NCBI RefSeq assembly: GCF_027923465.1
Contig: NZ_BRLB01000016.1
Span: 1 to 64,000, forward strand
DNA: 64,000 bases
Direction of reading: 5' to 3'
Source: Vallitalea longa
GTDB lineage: Bacteria; Bacillota; Clostridia; Lachnospirales; Vallitaleaceae
Part shown: piece by piece, positions 18,136-28,300 of the stretch
How positions within the stretch are numbered: the stretch's first letter is position 1
How the letters are laid out: each line of letters starts with the position of its first letter
Notes under the pieces: model-generated
Told to the model about the DNA's origin: nothing
The model's database searches: none
The model's input: only the letters and a program-made list of their open reading frames with translations
Made by a program: the position numbers and the translations under genes

Positions 18136-19002
18136 TTAATCAAATTGCTTATGCAATTTTTCATAATCTATTTTATTCTCATTTTCACATATCCTAATAA
18201 GTTCATCCCTTACTTCCATTAAGGCAAAACCTAATAAATTTTGTCCCTTCCATAACACAGGATTATTTGCATTATCATGATCTGCTGATAGACCTATCCC
18301 CCATATCTTATCATATGGACTTGCTTCTACAAGAATCTTATCCTTTGTTTCCATTAAAAATTGTTTTAAATTTTCATCTTGTATAAACTTTGCTAGGTTA
18401 CCATTTAATATAATACTTGGACTGTATTTTTCCCATTTGGTATTATCAAATCCCCTTACTTGTCTTCCAAGTTCTTTTATTTGCTTAGGACTTTTATCTT
18501 TTAATATCTTATCTAATATTTCGTGGTCATTAAATAATCTAGCCTTTTCTGCCATCATATATTGCTCCATACAACAATATGTATCTGTTTCAATCGCAAA
18601 TGAACTTTTCCACCATTGGCTCATGCAACTTTTTATAATTCCATCTGTAGCGGGCTGATGCCCCCAAAAAAACATATATTTAAGCTTTTTACCTTTTCTA
18701 AAATCTTTCTGTATTCGCTCAAGATTATATTTTAATTTACAATCCTTATTCCATAAAAGTATGTTGTTTTCATAAACATCTTCATGTGTATCATTGTACT
18801 ACCCAAGCCATCCCTTTGGTTCTGGAAACATACTTTCATAATTATTTTGTTCAATATCACTTAAGCTTGTATACCACTGATAAAAGTTATAAACATAATC
18901 TTCGCCATATCCCATACGCCATCCTATACTGTATCTGCTTATATGTGGATACATAAGCCATAGTGGTGGCATAGGGTTGTTTAAACTGTATGTTTGTTCC
19001 AT
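18136..19002 (-). pseudogene. NADAR-family (YbiA-like) protein gene interrupted by an in-frame TAG
   Basis: One continuous frame runs from ATG 19002 (AAAGGAG 9 bases upstream) to 18136 and is broken only by TAG at 18801-18799. The N-terminal part (PPLWLMYPHISRYSIGWRMG, ending PEPKGWLG) and the 41 sense codons after the stop fit one protein of about 288 residues. The NADAR core follows: MFFWGHQP, MSQWW, EASPYDKIWGIGLS, WKGQNLLGFALMEVR. NADAR enzymes hydrolyse N-glycosidic bonds of riboflavin intermediates or ADP-ribose-type adducts. The TAG probably replaced a TGG (Trp) codon. An internal ATG at 18675 would give a truncated domain and has no ribosome site. Confidence 0.8.
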
Positions 19003-19054
19003 TGTCTTGCACTCCTTTTCTCTACTAAAAGAGGACATATTGATTTCGCTTTGT

Positions 19055-19180
19055 CTATCTAATTATCGCTTTTACTCCATTGTATATCTGCATTGATTCT
19101 TCATCTAACTCAATCACAACAATTTTCCTATAAAATTTTAATAAATTAATTGATGTTTCTATCACTCGCACATCTATAGC
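19055..19180 (-). pseudogene. Short C-terminal coding remnant
   Basis: In a frame overlapping the end of the DUF6678-like gene the minus strand reads SINLLKFYRKIVVIELDEES and continues IQ-like with a stop at 19057-19055. It looks like the tail of a real protein but has no start. Probably left over from recombination. Confidence 0.3.
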
Positions 19181-19577
19181 CATATATTAGAAATGCCCCA
19201 TCTTGTTCATGATAAAATATATTGAATTTATGTAATAACGCAATGAAATCTTTCGTTTCATCAATTATCTGATCCTCTACATATTTACCAATTTTCTTAA
19301 TATATCTGGGTCTGACTTTTACCCATTCAATAGCGTAATATGGTCTCATTGTCTCTTCACTCCAGTCACCCCAATAACATACATCACTATTAAATCTACT
19401 ATCTTGTGATTCTTCTAGAACATATTTCATCTCAAATGGCGGTGGAAATAATAATTCTCCAATACCTTTCCGTAATTCAGTCCATTTAGTATTATTCATA
19501 TAAGAAATCATTTGCCTTCTATTAATTTCTTTTATTACTTTTTCCTTGTATTTACGGTTTTGGTCATTGATATACAT
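19146..19577 (-). CDS. DUF6678-like protein
   Basis: 143 residues from ATG 19577, placed after GGGAG; the ATG at 19598 has no ribosome site. The pattern MNNTKWTELRKGIGELLFPP, CYWGDWSEE, IEWVKVRPRYIKK and the C-terminal EQDGAFLIYGY fit a family of small bacterial proteins of unknown function (DUF6678) found with immunity-type genes. It lies 144 bases upstream of the NADAR gene in the same direction. The family name is from memory; no role is proposed. Confidence 0.55.
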   Translation of the reverse strand: MYINDQNRKYKEKVIKEINRRQMISYMNNTKWTELRKGIGELLFPPPFEMKYVLEESQDSRFNSDVCYWGDWSEETMRPYYAIEWVKVRPRYIKKIGKYVEDQIIDETKDFIALLHKFNIFYHEQDGAFLIYGYRCASDRNIN

Positions 19578-19869
19578 TTTTTCTCCCATCACTAACACTA
19601 GTACCTTCTATAATGGATATAAGGTATTCGTATTTACTGAACTCCTTAAAATATCTATTATGCATTTCATTAATCTAACTGAAGATAATATTAATACTAT
19701 ATAACACAAGTAATCAATTGTATAATAGCACAAGGCAATATCCAATAAATATTATTATAATAGAACTGACTTGTTTACGCAATTCATCCTTCTGAATTTA
19801 CTATTCACTAAAATTCCTCCAAATAATCACGTATAATTTATCATATGTATAAGTAATACTACTTTATCT

Positions 19870-22194
19870 TCATTTGAAATACTCAATGCTTTTATTATCT
19901 TGTATAAATTTTTTCACATCTTCTATATCATTAGTAACTTTACATTCAGGTAATGCATTTATTACTCTACTATAATAATCTTTTTTAACATTCATTCTAC
20001 TGTCTAATATTGATATAACACCTGTATCTGTTTCACTTCTTATAAGTCTGCCAACACCTTGTTTTAACTTGATAATCATTTCAGGTAATATAACCTTATC
20101 TTTATATTCATGAAAATCCTTATAACATGTTTGTTCATATTCTGATAAAGGATCAGGTACAGCAAATGGAAGTTTAACTATTATAATCGACGATAAAATA
20201 TCACCACTTATATCAATTCCTTCCCATGCTGCACCTGCTGCAAATATAACTCCATTTTTACTTATTTTAAATTTGTTTAAACAATTATTATATCCCTTTC
20301 CCATTTTGATCATTGAGTGCTTCTTCACTAATTTTGTTATTCTATTGTAGACTAATTCCATTGTTCTATATGAAGTGAATAAAACCATTGCATGACCATG
20401 AGTTGCTTTTATAATCCTTGCTATCTCACTAGTTATTGAATTAATATATTTTATATCTCTTGAATCAGGAAATGGTAATCTATCATTGATATACATTATG
20501 GTTTTTTCATTATAATTAAAAGGAGAGCTTTTACTTACTTCCTGTAACTTTGCTCTCCTTTGATTATTTGGTATACCAACTAAATCAATACCTGTTTTAT
20601 GCTTAAAATATGTAAATGAACCTCTTTCTGATATTGTTCCAGATGTCAATATAATAGGTATTCTATTCATCCATAAATCACTATATATAATTTTATTAAG
20701 TTCTTTTGGCACCCAACATATACTTAATTTATTTTTATCTTTGTTTTCTAACTCCATCCAATATGTTATCTGGTTATTGTTAATTAATATATCTAGCTTT
20801 TCTTTTGTTTCCAGCAATAAATTAATTGTATATCTAGTTAATTCATTTTTATATTTTAATTCATTTTTATCAAGATTGTAGATAATGCTGTTAATGTTAT
20901 AAATGATTCTTCTTATTAATTTTTCTGTACTTGTCTTAATTATAATCCTGTACCTTTCTGTTTCTTTTCCCTCATCATTTATGATAGTTCCTAATAGATC
21001 ACTATATAGCCATTCAACTCTGCTCTTTAATTTTTTTGTATATTCTTTAACTATATGATCTTTTTCCTTATTGAATCTAATCTTAGTTATTAAATTAATT
21101 AGCCTATCAATTTTTGCTTTTTCTATTTTCATTCCATATATCTGTCTAGCTGCATTAATTATTTTATGACTTTCATCTATAATCACTATTGAATAGTCTG
21201 GAATTATTTCAGATTTATTTTCACTCCGTTTTTTAATATCAGCAAAATAATAATTATGATTACATATCTGGATATCATAATTGAATGATTTTGCATTTTT
21301 TAAAAATCTATTATATCTACAATATTGATATTGGGGACATCTGTTATTGCATTTATCTGTTACATTTATCCTGCTTTTAACGTATTTATTTATTTCATCA
21401 TATCTATCAAGATCCATACCATTAACTCCAACATCTAATAATCTACTTAATATTTTAAATTCCTTTTTATCCTTTTTAAAAGGAATTGAATCTACACAAT
21501 CTTTTAACCTCTTATCACATATATAATGACTTTTTCCTTTTCTAATAACAGCTGTTAAATCTCTATATAATATTCCCTCTGTTTTAAGAATTCTAGAAAT
21601 AAGCGGTATGTAATCTTCTTTTATTGCCTTTTGCAGTGTAATACTTGATGTTGATATAACTATAGGTAATACATTGGTTACATAACTGGAAAATCTACTT
21701 ATTATAGCTGCTATTAAATATGAAAAAGTTTTGCCAGTTCCAACTTCTGCTTCACATAAAGCAATCCTATTGTTTTTTATAGCATCATACATAGTTAAAG
21801 ATAAATCTATCTGGCTTTCTCTTATTGTGAAACCATACTTAGGTAAAATAGTATTAAAAATATATCTAATCAACTCTTTATTTCTTTCAGTATCTTTAAC
21901 ACTATTATCTATTACAATATTGTCTTGCTCTTTTATTATAGATAGTGACAGTAGTTTTTCTTTTACATCTTCATATTTTTCTTCACTAAGTTGTTTTTTA
22001 CTATGATATAAATGCTTAGATTCATTAGTTATTACATTAATAACATTATAACTATAGGATTTACCTGTATAAAATTCAGATAGTATAATGTTATCAATCT
22101 TAAATCTTATCTTTGAATCTTTTTTAATTATTTTCTTATTAATTAAATCATCTCTTATCTCTATAAATCCGTATTTATCTTTTTCAATATCCAT
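19870..22194 (-). CDS. DinG/XPD-like ATP-dependent DNA helicase
   Basis: 774 residues. It has Walker A at about 149-156 (EAEVGTGKTFSY), an iron-sulphur-type cysteine cluster (YICDKRLKDC, then CNNRCPQYQYCRY), a DESH box (VIIDESHKI) and the C-terminal motif VI region [17 protein letters not shown]. This is the DEAD_2/XPD-type superfamily 2 architecture of DinG, which unwinds DNA 5' to 3'. A helicase of this kind is frequent in the regulatory block of clostridial ICEs, but its role there is not established. GGAAGG precedes ATG 22194. Two decayed copies of its 3' end are found at 3094 and 10843. Confidence 0.85.
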   Translation of the reverse strand: MDIEKDKYGFIEIRDDLINKKIIKKDSKIRFKIDNIILSEFYTGKSYSYNVINVITNESKHLYHSKKQLSEEKYEDVKEKLLSLSIIKEQDNIVIDNSVKDTERNKELIRYIFNTILPKYGFTIRESQIDLSLTMYDAIKNNRIALCEAEVGTGKTFSYLIAAIISRFSSYVTNVLPIVISTSSITLQKAIKEDYIPLISRILKTEGILYRDLTAVIRKGKSHYICDKRLKDCVDSIPFKKDKKEFKILSRLLDVGVNGMDLDRYDEINKYVKSRINVTDKCNNRCPQYQYCRYNRFLKNAKSFNYDIQICNHNYYFADIKKRSENKSEIIPDYSIVIIDESHKIINAARQIYGMKIEKAKIDRLINLITKIRFNKEKDHIVKEYTKKLKSRVEWLYSDLLGTIINDEGKETERYRIIIKTSTEKLIRRIIYNINSIIYNLDKNELKYKNELTRYTINLLLETKEKLDILINNNQITYWMELENKDKNKLSICWVPKELNKIIYSDLWMNRIPIILTSGTISERGSFTYFKHKTGIDLVGIPNNQRRAKLQEVSKSSPFNYNEKTIMYINDRLPFPDSRDIKYINSITSEIARIIKATHGHAMVLFTSYRTMELVYNRITKLVKKHSMIKMGKGYNNCLNKFKISKNGVIFAAGAAWEGIDISGDILSSIIIVKLPFAVPDPLSEYEQTCYKDFHEYKDKVILPEMIIKLKQGVGRLIRSETDTGVISILDSRMNVKKDYYSRVINALPECKVTNDIEDVKKFIQDNKSIEYFK

Positions 22195-22682
22195 TTTTAG
22201 TTCCTTCCACCTCTTTATATTTAGTAACTGACTATTACATCAAAATAATTTGATACATTAGTCAATGGCTAAGTTTTATTAATATATCATAATATTTAAG
22301 CAGCAGTTAGGTAATCTGCTCATAAAAAAATCTCTATATTCTCTCTCAAACATAGATATTTATTTTCCAGTATCTAAACTAGCTACCCTCCATAGGATGT
22401 CTTAGGACTAGGTAGAAGTATCATTATTTTCCCTTATGAGTCATTGCAAATTATTCTTCCTAAAAATAATTTCAAGGCAAAACTTATCGCTAGAGTGTAT
22501 ACTCATTATTGCGGTTTTCCTCGTGTCGCTTTCCTTACGGTCATAAGGTAACGTACTTAAATATAACTTATAGATAAAACAAAATACGCTCTATCTTTTT
22601 TCAATGTTCAGGTGAAGGAGAATACCCCTTCACCCTTTAGGACATAGAGAGCATATTTTTACGGAAACTTTTTATTATTTAT
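22195..22682 (-). ncRNA. Structured intergenic region, candidate leader or small RNA
   Basis: This 488-base gap is less AT-rich than its surroundings and full of hairpins on the minus strand: CCTTATGACCGTAAGG (about 22537-22552), GAGTATACACTC, and AAATTATT/AATAATTT (about 22446-22470), then a T7 run at 22324-22330. A mini-ORF MTHKGK lies inside. A large nested inverted repeat at 22581-22660 contains GGTGAAGG/CCTTCACC within AAAATA-GCTCT/AGAGC-TATTTT arms and may terminate the sigma-like gene. I do not recognise an RNA family. Confidence 0.4.
22581..22660. terminator. Nested inverted repeat, likely bidirectional terminator
   Basis: The inner stem GGTGAAGG/CCTTCACC (near 22611-22634) is enclosed by outer arms AAAATACGCTCT and AGAGAGCATATTTT, ending in T runs on both strands. 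It lies 22 bases after the stop of the sigma-like gene. Confidence 0.65.
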
Positions 22683-23084
22683 TTAATTATTTTTTGTTAA
22701 TTCACAATTTATGTATTTATAGATTCTTTCAAGCTTATATTGGATAGAACTAACAGGCATATTATATTTGGTTGAAAGCTCCTTGTATTTTAGTTCATTT
22801 ACAAAACGATCTTTTATTAGTTTTTTATCAAAATCTTCTAAACCTATTAGTAATGAATAAAGTCCTTGTAAATAAATATCCTCAATAACTTCATCTTCTA
22901 TAGAACTCATATTCAATAACTCAAGTACTTCCATTCCCTCAATTAATATAGCATCCCATAATATTTCTTTTCTTCTGTTTTTCCTTTTTCTAGATTCTTC
23001 TTCTCTTTTAAGTTCGTCTAAACATCTTTTAATTTCTTCTTCTACTAAAATTTCAGTACCTTCATAATTAATTTTAACTTTCAT
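22683..23084 (-). CDS. Sigma-70 region-4-like regulator of the ICE block
   Basis: 133 residues: a charged N-terminal half and a C-terminal helix-turn-helix typical of sigma region 4 (LIKDRFVNELKYKELSTKYN, then MPVSSIQYKLERIYKYI). Small sigma-like proteins are standard in Tn916/Tn1549-like and other clostridial ICE regulatory blocks, where they are thought to activate transfer genes. GGAGG precedes the start. The gene is preceded by a leader with a mini-ORF and terminators (23134-23310), suggesting attenuation control. Confidence 0.75.
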   Translation of the reverse strand: MKVKINYEGTEILVEEEIKRCLDELKREEESRKRKNRRKEILWDAILIEGMEVLELLNMSSIEDEVIEDIYLQGLYSLLIGLEDFDKKLIKDRFVNELKYKELSTKYNMPVSSIQYKLERIYKYINCELTKNN

Positions 23085-23133
23085 CTTCCATAACCTCCGA
23101 TTTTTTTGTTTTAATTAGGTAAAAAAACAAAGG

Positions 23134-23160
23134 TTATGGACTACGGCATCTAATTTTCAT
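23134..23160 (-). CDS. Leader peptide candidate MKIRCRSP
   Basis: Eight codons and TAA, with AAAGGAG five bases before the ATG at 23160. It lies between the terminator at 23188-23218 and the sigma-like gene. The strong ribosome site on so short a frame suggests a translated leader whose ribosome occupancy affects downstream expression. Confidence 0.45.
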   Translation of the reverse strand: MKIRCRSP

Positions 23161-23187
23161 TTTTTCTCCTTTCTTAAAAAAGGGCAT

Positions 23188-23218
23188 AAAAAAAGAGCCA
23201 CACGTAACTGTGCGACTC
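23188..23218 (-). terminator. Rho-independent terminator within the leader
   Basis: GAGTCGCAC pairs with GTGTGGCTC (plus-strand positions 23210-23218 and 23195-23203; 9 pairs including two G-T) and is followed on the minus strand by TTTTTTT. It lies upstream of the sigma-like gene, so it acts as an attenuator. Confidence 0.8.
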
Positions 23219-23428
23219 AATTTCATAATTCCTATAGGTCTTATGATTTTAAAAATGGGTATAAAAAAAAGCTCCTCAAATTATTAGTTATAGAACTCTG
23301 TTTATACCCCTATATTCAAAATTTATTTAAATAAATTTTGTTATAACAAGTATATCAGTATTAAAATATTATGTCAGTACCAAGCAAGTCTAAATCTAGT
23401 CTCATTCTAGTTCCATTATAGTCTCATT

Positions 23429-23971
23429 CTAATATGTAATAAATCCCACTTTTTTTAATTCTTCAGCTAATTGAGGTATTAAATAACCCCATAATATTGT
23501 TCCAAGTAAATTTACTGCTTTCTTTTTTTCACGAAAATATGTAGACCTAGATATTGCTAAATAATCTATCATTTCATCTGTAGTACTTTTATATTGTGCA
23601 ATATAGGTTTTATATAAAATATTATAATATCTCTCACCAATATTAGGGTAAGATTTTACCATTTTCATAGCTTTGTTAATTAAATTCACAAGACTCTTAC
23701 TGTTTTCTATACTTCTTAATCTATTATCTAATCTTGATCTTGAAACATATAATTCTACATCAACTAAACTATCTATAAAATTATCTAAATTTTTATGAAC
23801 CTCATATTCACATTCCTCTTTTATCAACTGGATATCATTATTAATTCTCCATAATACATTTTCATAAAGAGAGAGAAGAAGTTTAGTATTATGATATACA
23901 TTTGTATTTATCTTATCCTTATTACCTAACTCTAGTATATTAGTATGATTTTGATGATATATATGCTTCAT
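23429..23971 (-). CDS. ArpU/sigma-like ICE regulatory protein
   Basis: 180 residues, largely helical. The C-terminal third reads DEMIDYLAISRSTYFREKKK followed by AVNLLG, a helix-turn-helix resembling the ArpU/sigma-related regulators of phages and ICEs. GGAGG precedes ATG 23971. It is divergent from the XRE repressor, sharing a control region, so the repressor probably controls it. A deleted fossil copy lies at 3224-3452 in the same relation to the second repressor. The role as an activator of the leftward ICE genes is inferred. Confidence 0.65.
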   Translation of the reverse strand: MKHIYHQNHTNILELGNKDKINTNVYHNTKLLLSLYENVLWRINNDIQLIKEECEYEVHKNLDNFIDSLVDVELYVSRSRLDNRLRSIENSKSLVNLINKAMKMVKSYPNIGERYYNILYKTYIAQYKSTTDEMIDYLAISRSTYFREKKKAVNLLGTILWGYLIPQLAEELKKVGFITY

Positions 23972-24000
23972 ATGAATACCTCCATTTCTAGTGCTTTATC

Positions 24001-24029
24001 TTGACAAAAACTACTTTCTAGTATACTAT
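24001..24029 (+). promoter_or_regulatory. Promoter of the ICE repressor
   Basis: TTGACA (24001-24006) and TACTAT (24024-24029) have 17-base spacing and drive the repressor gene on the plus strand. The same promoter is conserved before the orphan copy (3467-3495). Confidence 0.7.
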
Positions 24030-24035
24030 AAAACA

Positions 24036-24049
24036 AGAAGTTCACTTCT
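24036..24049. promoter_or_regulatory. Palindromic operator candidate AGAAGTTCACTTCT
   Basis: Six-base half-sites AGAAGT/ACTTCT are separated by two bases, directly downstream of the repressor promoter and between the two divergent genes. XRE repressors bind such palindromes. A related AGAA-CAATGA-TTCT element follows at about 24056-24069. At the orphan copy the sequence here has changed. Confidence 0.5.
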
Positions 24050-24136
24050 AATTTTAGAACAATGATTCTTGCTTGTCAAGGATAAACAAGTAATTTGTTT
24101 CTATAAATAAGAAATTAATTGAATGGAGGAATATAT

Positions 24137-24568
24137 ATGAGTTTTGGCAATAAAATCAGAAACCTAAGAGCAGAAAATAAATTAACACAATCAGATTTGG
24201 CTTCGAAACTTGGAGTTTCTACAAGAACGATATACAATTATGAAAAAGGTAATCTATTTCCTAAAGATATTAAAGTTATTAAGGGATTAGCCGAAATATT
24301 TAATGTAACCACTGATTATATAATGGATGAAATTGATGTGAAAATTATGCCTGAAGAAGAAAGTACTTTTATTAATTATGCTAAAGACAATTTTGGATAC
24401 AAAGGAAAAAAAGAAGTTGAACAGCTTATTGAAAAAACTGCTGCTATCTTTGCAGGTGGTACATTATCAGAAGAAGATCAGGATAAGTTTTTTGAATCTA
24501 TAACCAAATTATATTTTGACGCTAAAAGAAAAGCAAGGGACAAGTACGGTAGACAAAGTAGTAAATAA
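24137..24568 (+). CDS. XRE-family ICE repressor
   Basis: 143 residues from ATG 24137 (GGAGGA six bases upstream). N-terminal Cro/CI-type helix-turn-helix with KLTQSDLASKLGVSTRTIYN, then a helical C-terminal region. It is followed after 30 bases by an ImmA-like protease gene, the ICEBs1 ImmR/ImmA arrangement in which damage or mating signals lead the protease to cleave the repressor and release element transfer. The ImmA gene here carries an internal stop, so the switch may be damaged. Nearly identical to the orphan repressor at 3587. Confidence 0.9.
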   Translation: MSFGNKIRNLRAENKLTQSDLASKLGVSTRTIYNYEKGNLFPKDIKVIKGLAEIFNVTTDYIMDEIDVKIMPEEESTFINYAKDNFGYKGKKEVEQLIEKTAAIFAGGTLSEEDQDKFFESITKLYFDAKRKARDKYGRQSSK

Positions 24569-24598
24569 TTTTCTTATGTTTTATGAGCAGGTGAATTT

Positions 24599-25108
24599 AT
24601 GACTAATTATATTGTGAGAGATGTTAATAAATTGATTATGAAATACAAAACAAGAAATCCTTTTGAAATAGCTGATGATTCGAATATTACTGTAAAGTAC
24701 AATGATCTAGGAACACTTAAAGGATTTTATTTTTATCAGTCTAGATTTAGATATATTGTGATAAATGAAAATATTAAGAATAGGCTAAAACCTATTATTT
24801 GTGCTCATGAATTAGGACATGAAAGGTTTCATCAGAATTTTGCTAAGTCAAAAGCTTTACAAGAGTTTTCTTTTTTTGATATGTAATCCAAACCAGAAAG
24901 GGAAGCCAATTTATTTATGGCTGAACTTCTTGTTACAGATGATAACATGATGGAGCTTATGAAAATGGGGTATTGTTATGAATTTATTGCTCGTGAAATT
25001 GGGGTTCCCGTGCAAGTTGTTGATTTTAAGGGTCAGATGATGAGGAAAAAATGCTTTGACATAAAGCCTTTTGTGGAAACTAGTGCTGATTTTTTGAGAT
25101 ATTATTGA
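24599..25108 (+). pseudogene. ImmA/IrrE-type metalloprotease with an in-frame TAA
   Basis: The frame runs from ATG 24599 to 25108 and is interrupted once, at 24884-24886, between SFFDM and SKPEREANLFMAELLV. Without the stop it would be a 169-residue ImmA-like protein. The zinc site HELGHERF (CAHELGHE) lies before the stop; the third ligand region (EREANLFMAEL) lies after it, so a terminated product would lack a ligand. ImmA proteases cleave the partner repressor to derepress the ICE. Loss would lock the element in the repressed state, unless the stop is a sequencing error. Confidence 0.8.
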
Positions 25109-25269
25109 TGAAGCTTTAATCAACTAAATATATATAATCGAGTGTGTAAATTTCAAAAGCTTACTTATAATTTATTATAATAGCAATATATCTAAATAAA
25201 AAAATTAATTCCATTCTATTTATCATTAAAGTAGTTTACCTATTAAAACCAGTTTTAAAGTAAAGGTAT

Positions 25270-25301
25270 AATGACCAAGAAATTTTATTTTCTAGGTCAT
25301 T
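25270..25301. terminator. Inverted repeat between the ICE block and hsdR
   Basis: AATGACC and GGTCATT, extended by an AAGAAA/TTTTCT segment, form a long stem; a T8 run follows on the plus strand at 25307-25314. It probably ends transcription from the repressor side and may also stop the hsd operon. Confidence 0.6.
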
Positions 25302-25325
25302 AAAGATATTTTTTTTGATAACGTT

Positions 25326-28300
25326 TTAAGCATATTTTTGTTTCATCTCAACCATTAACTCTGGTAACTTACACGTTAATGTCATCATATGTTTTAATTT
25401 GTTACCTGCTGATTTATCTGTTGCCTTATCATAATCCACACTTTTTGTTAATTCATCTATATAAGGTATCACTTTAGCTTGTGCTACTGAGAATGCATTC
25501 ACAGATTTGAAAAGCCAATCTTTATCAATTCCCCATCTGTCTGCTAAATCATCAATATCAGCTTTTAATTTATCCTTTTTCCAAATATCATAAGCATCAT
25601 CAAAATTCAAGTTATAAGACAAGTTTCCAGGTACTAATTCAGTATCTACAAACTCCTTTAGCAGATGTGCTTTATTATCCTCACCCATATCACTTAGTTC
25701 TTGAATCTGCTCATGAATTATACGTAGGATTTCTTCATCTACTGTTTGTATACCATCGACATTACTCACTTTTGAACCAATCAATCCAATTATATGAGCT
25801 GCATCTATTACTTGTGTTCCTGCTAACTTTGTTTTCCCAACAAGTGGTTTAATAATATTTATCACAGGATCATCTGGTCCTTCTTTTCTTGTTAAATTTT
25901 TATATGCACCTACATATTTTAACCAAGTGTGTTCGTCAATACCAAATGTATCATCTTTCCATTGGTATTCATAATACTGTTCCACCAAATTCAACTGTTC
26001 TGCTGCATCTTTGAAAGAAATAATAAACTTATCTTTCCCTTCTTGGTCATCTTTTAATTCTTCCCATTTTGAAGGATCTGGCAGAGATTCAACCATTTCT
26101 AGAACACTTATATTAAATTTTTCGACCGCTACAATGTATGTATCAACTATTGCTCTACTACTACTTCCACCACTACCATATAATTTTAACGCATTCTCTA
26201 CTGTTTGTTTAGTCAACCTTGGATACTGAAAATTAACAATTGTTCCAAACTCTTTATTCTTACCTAATACACGGTTTGTCCTAGAATATGCTTGGATTAA
26301 TCCCTGCAATTCCAAAGATCGATCAACATACAATGTATTTAATCGTTGGGAATCATATCCTGTTAGTAATTGATCTGCTACAATCACCAAGTCGATGTTT
26401 TTCTTATTACGCTTGCTTCCACCACGAGTTGCACGTTCCACTACGTCTTCAAAATATGCGTCCTCTCCATGTTTTTTATCACCCACTATAAATTCAATAC
26501 CTGTAAACTCAGAGTAATCCTTGAACATCTCTTTAATAATTGCTGGAGAAATATTATCAGTATCATTTTCGTTACCAAAACTAAATGTCATGGTGACATT
26601 TAGTTTTTCTCCACGCTCATTTAATTGTTTCTTGAATTCATTGTAAAATGCAATCACTCGCTTTTTGTACGCAACTGTTAAGATAGCATTAAATTCTCTT
26701 CCCTGAGACTGAGTCTCCCAGTTATTTAATATTTCCTCAACAACTCTTGGCATATGTGTCTCATCTTGATATGTTAAAATATTTCTTTTACTAGCCTGTA
26801 GTTCCACATCTGCTTCAGACCATTCTTGTACCTTACGTTCACTCTCTCTATCCCCAAGTTCAGGGTGCTCTTCTTTAATTATTTCTACTAACTGTTCTCT
26901 TAAATCGTCATAACTTTTAAATTCACCTGTATTGATATAATCTACATAAAACCCTAATACATTACCATCTGAAATTGCCTCATCAATGGTATATTGATGA
27001 AGTATCGGTCCAAATAACTTCTCAGTGGTATTAATTACTTCACTTTTTTTATTTATTTTCCCTTTAATATTATTTTCATCAAATAGAGGTGTTCCCGTAA
27101 ATCCATAGAAAAGACCATTTTTTTTAAAATATTCTTTGATAACTCCCATCATCTGTCCCATTGTTGTTCTATGGGCTTCATCTACAATAAATACAATTTC
27201 TTTATCTGCCAAAGTGTTGTCCTTAGCTTCTTCTAATTCCTTTACAAGTGCATTTAGTTTAAATGTCGTTGTAACTATGATTCCTGATTTATGTAATTTA
27301 AGTTGTTTTTTTAACTGATATGTATGTTTTGTATCATCAACCGTTACTGGCTCATAAGCTGCATATGCCTTAAAATTATCGCTAGTAGTTCTATCTAACG
27401 CTCTTCTATCAACCAAAAATACTACCTTATCAAATCTAGCACGCGTAGATAAAAATAATGCTGTCTTAAAACTAGTAATTGTTTTTCCAGAACCAGTTGT
27501 ATGCCAAACAAATCCTCCATGTGCTATTCCTTCATTATCCCACCCAAAGGCAGCACCTTCTATTGCTTGCAATGCGTAGACTTGATACGGACGCATGAGC
27601 ATATGCTTCCTGTTCTCTTCTTCTTTTGCTTCATCAATCACTAAATAATCTCCAACCATTTGATGTGCCATAGGTATCATCAAAAAATGCTCAATAACTT
27701 TCTGCCAATTATTTACCGTTTTATTCTCTTTATCTGCCCAATGGAAAACAAACACAGGATTAAAATCATTAATAGATTTTGGTGATGCAAAATAACGAGT
27801 TTCTATCTCCGTAGTTATTACCATCATCTGTGAAAATGCCATGAAGTTATTACAGTATTCACCATCTCTGTAATATCTGATAAACTGACCGTACGCTTCA
27901 TCTAATGATTTATCCGTACGTTTTTGTTCTATATTAATTAAGGGTAATCCATTAATTAATAAAACTATATCAAATCTATTATTATTAGGAGTTACTACCT
28001 CCCTTGCCACACGATAACTTGAGTCACCGCCACTTACCGCAGCTTTTTTTAAGATAGTTAAAGTAATCTGTTTCCTAGTTATCCTTGGATTATCATCACG
28101 ATAAATTCCATCAATTTTGCCAGTTGATTCTTCAATTGATAATATTTTAGCAGCTTCATAACTATTGCTAATCTTACCTACCTTAGCCATCACCTGTGCA
28201 AATTCATTATCTGTTAACTCTACACCTTCAAGTTGATCCGCATTTATACGATTTAATTCACCACGCCAATGATTAATTAGGTCAGATACCGTTACTTTCT

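Larger units (their letters stand above)
23085..23428 (-). promoter_or_regulatory. Attenuator-like leader of the sigma-like gene
   Basis: The leader contains, in transcription order on the minus strand, a GGGTATAAA/TTTATACCC pair (23309-23301 with 23265-23257) enclosing a T-rich segment, then a clear terminator at 23218-23188, then an 8-codon ORF with a perfect ribosome site (23160-23134), then the gene. A terminator ahead of the gene implies readthrough control like that of the Tn916 regulatory region. The trigger is unknown. Confidence 0.55.

Noticed and set aside
18136-18675. NADAR protein starting at the internal ATG 18675
   Set aside because: No ribosome site there, and 41 upstream codons up to the TAG continue the family sequence in frame.
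23398-23440. CRISPR-like repeats (tagtctcattcta twice)
   Set aside because: Only two copies, close together, with no regular spacers and no cas genes.
25139-25165. GAGTGTGTAAA resembling an IS256-type end
   Set aside because: Only about 11 bases match the IS end and the expected following bases (GCTTTCTATGATAA) are absent.
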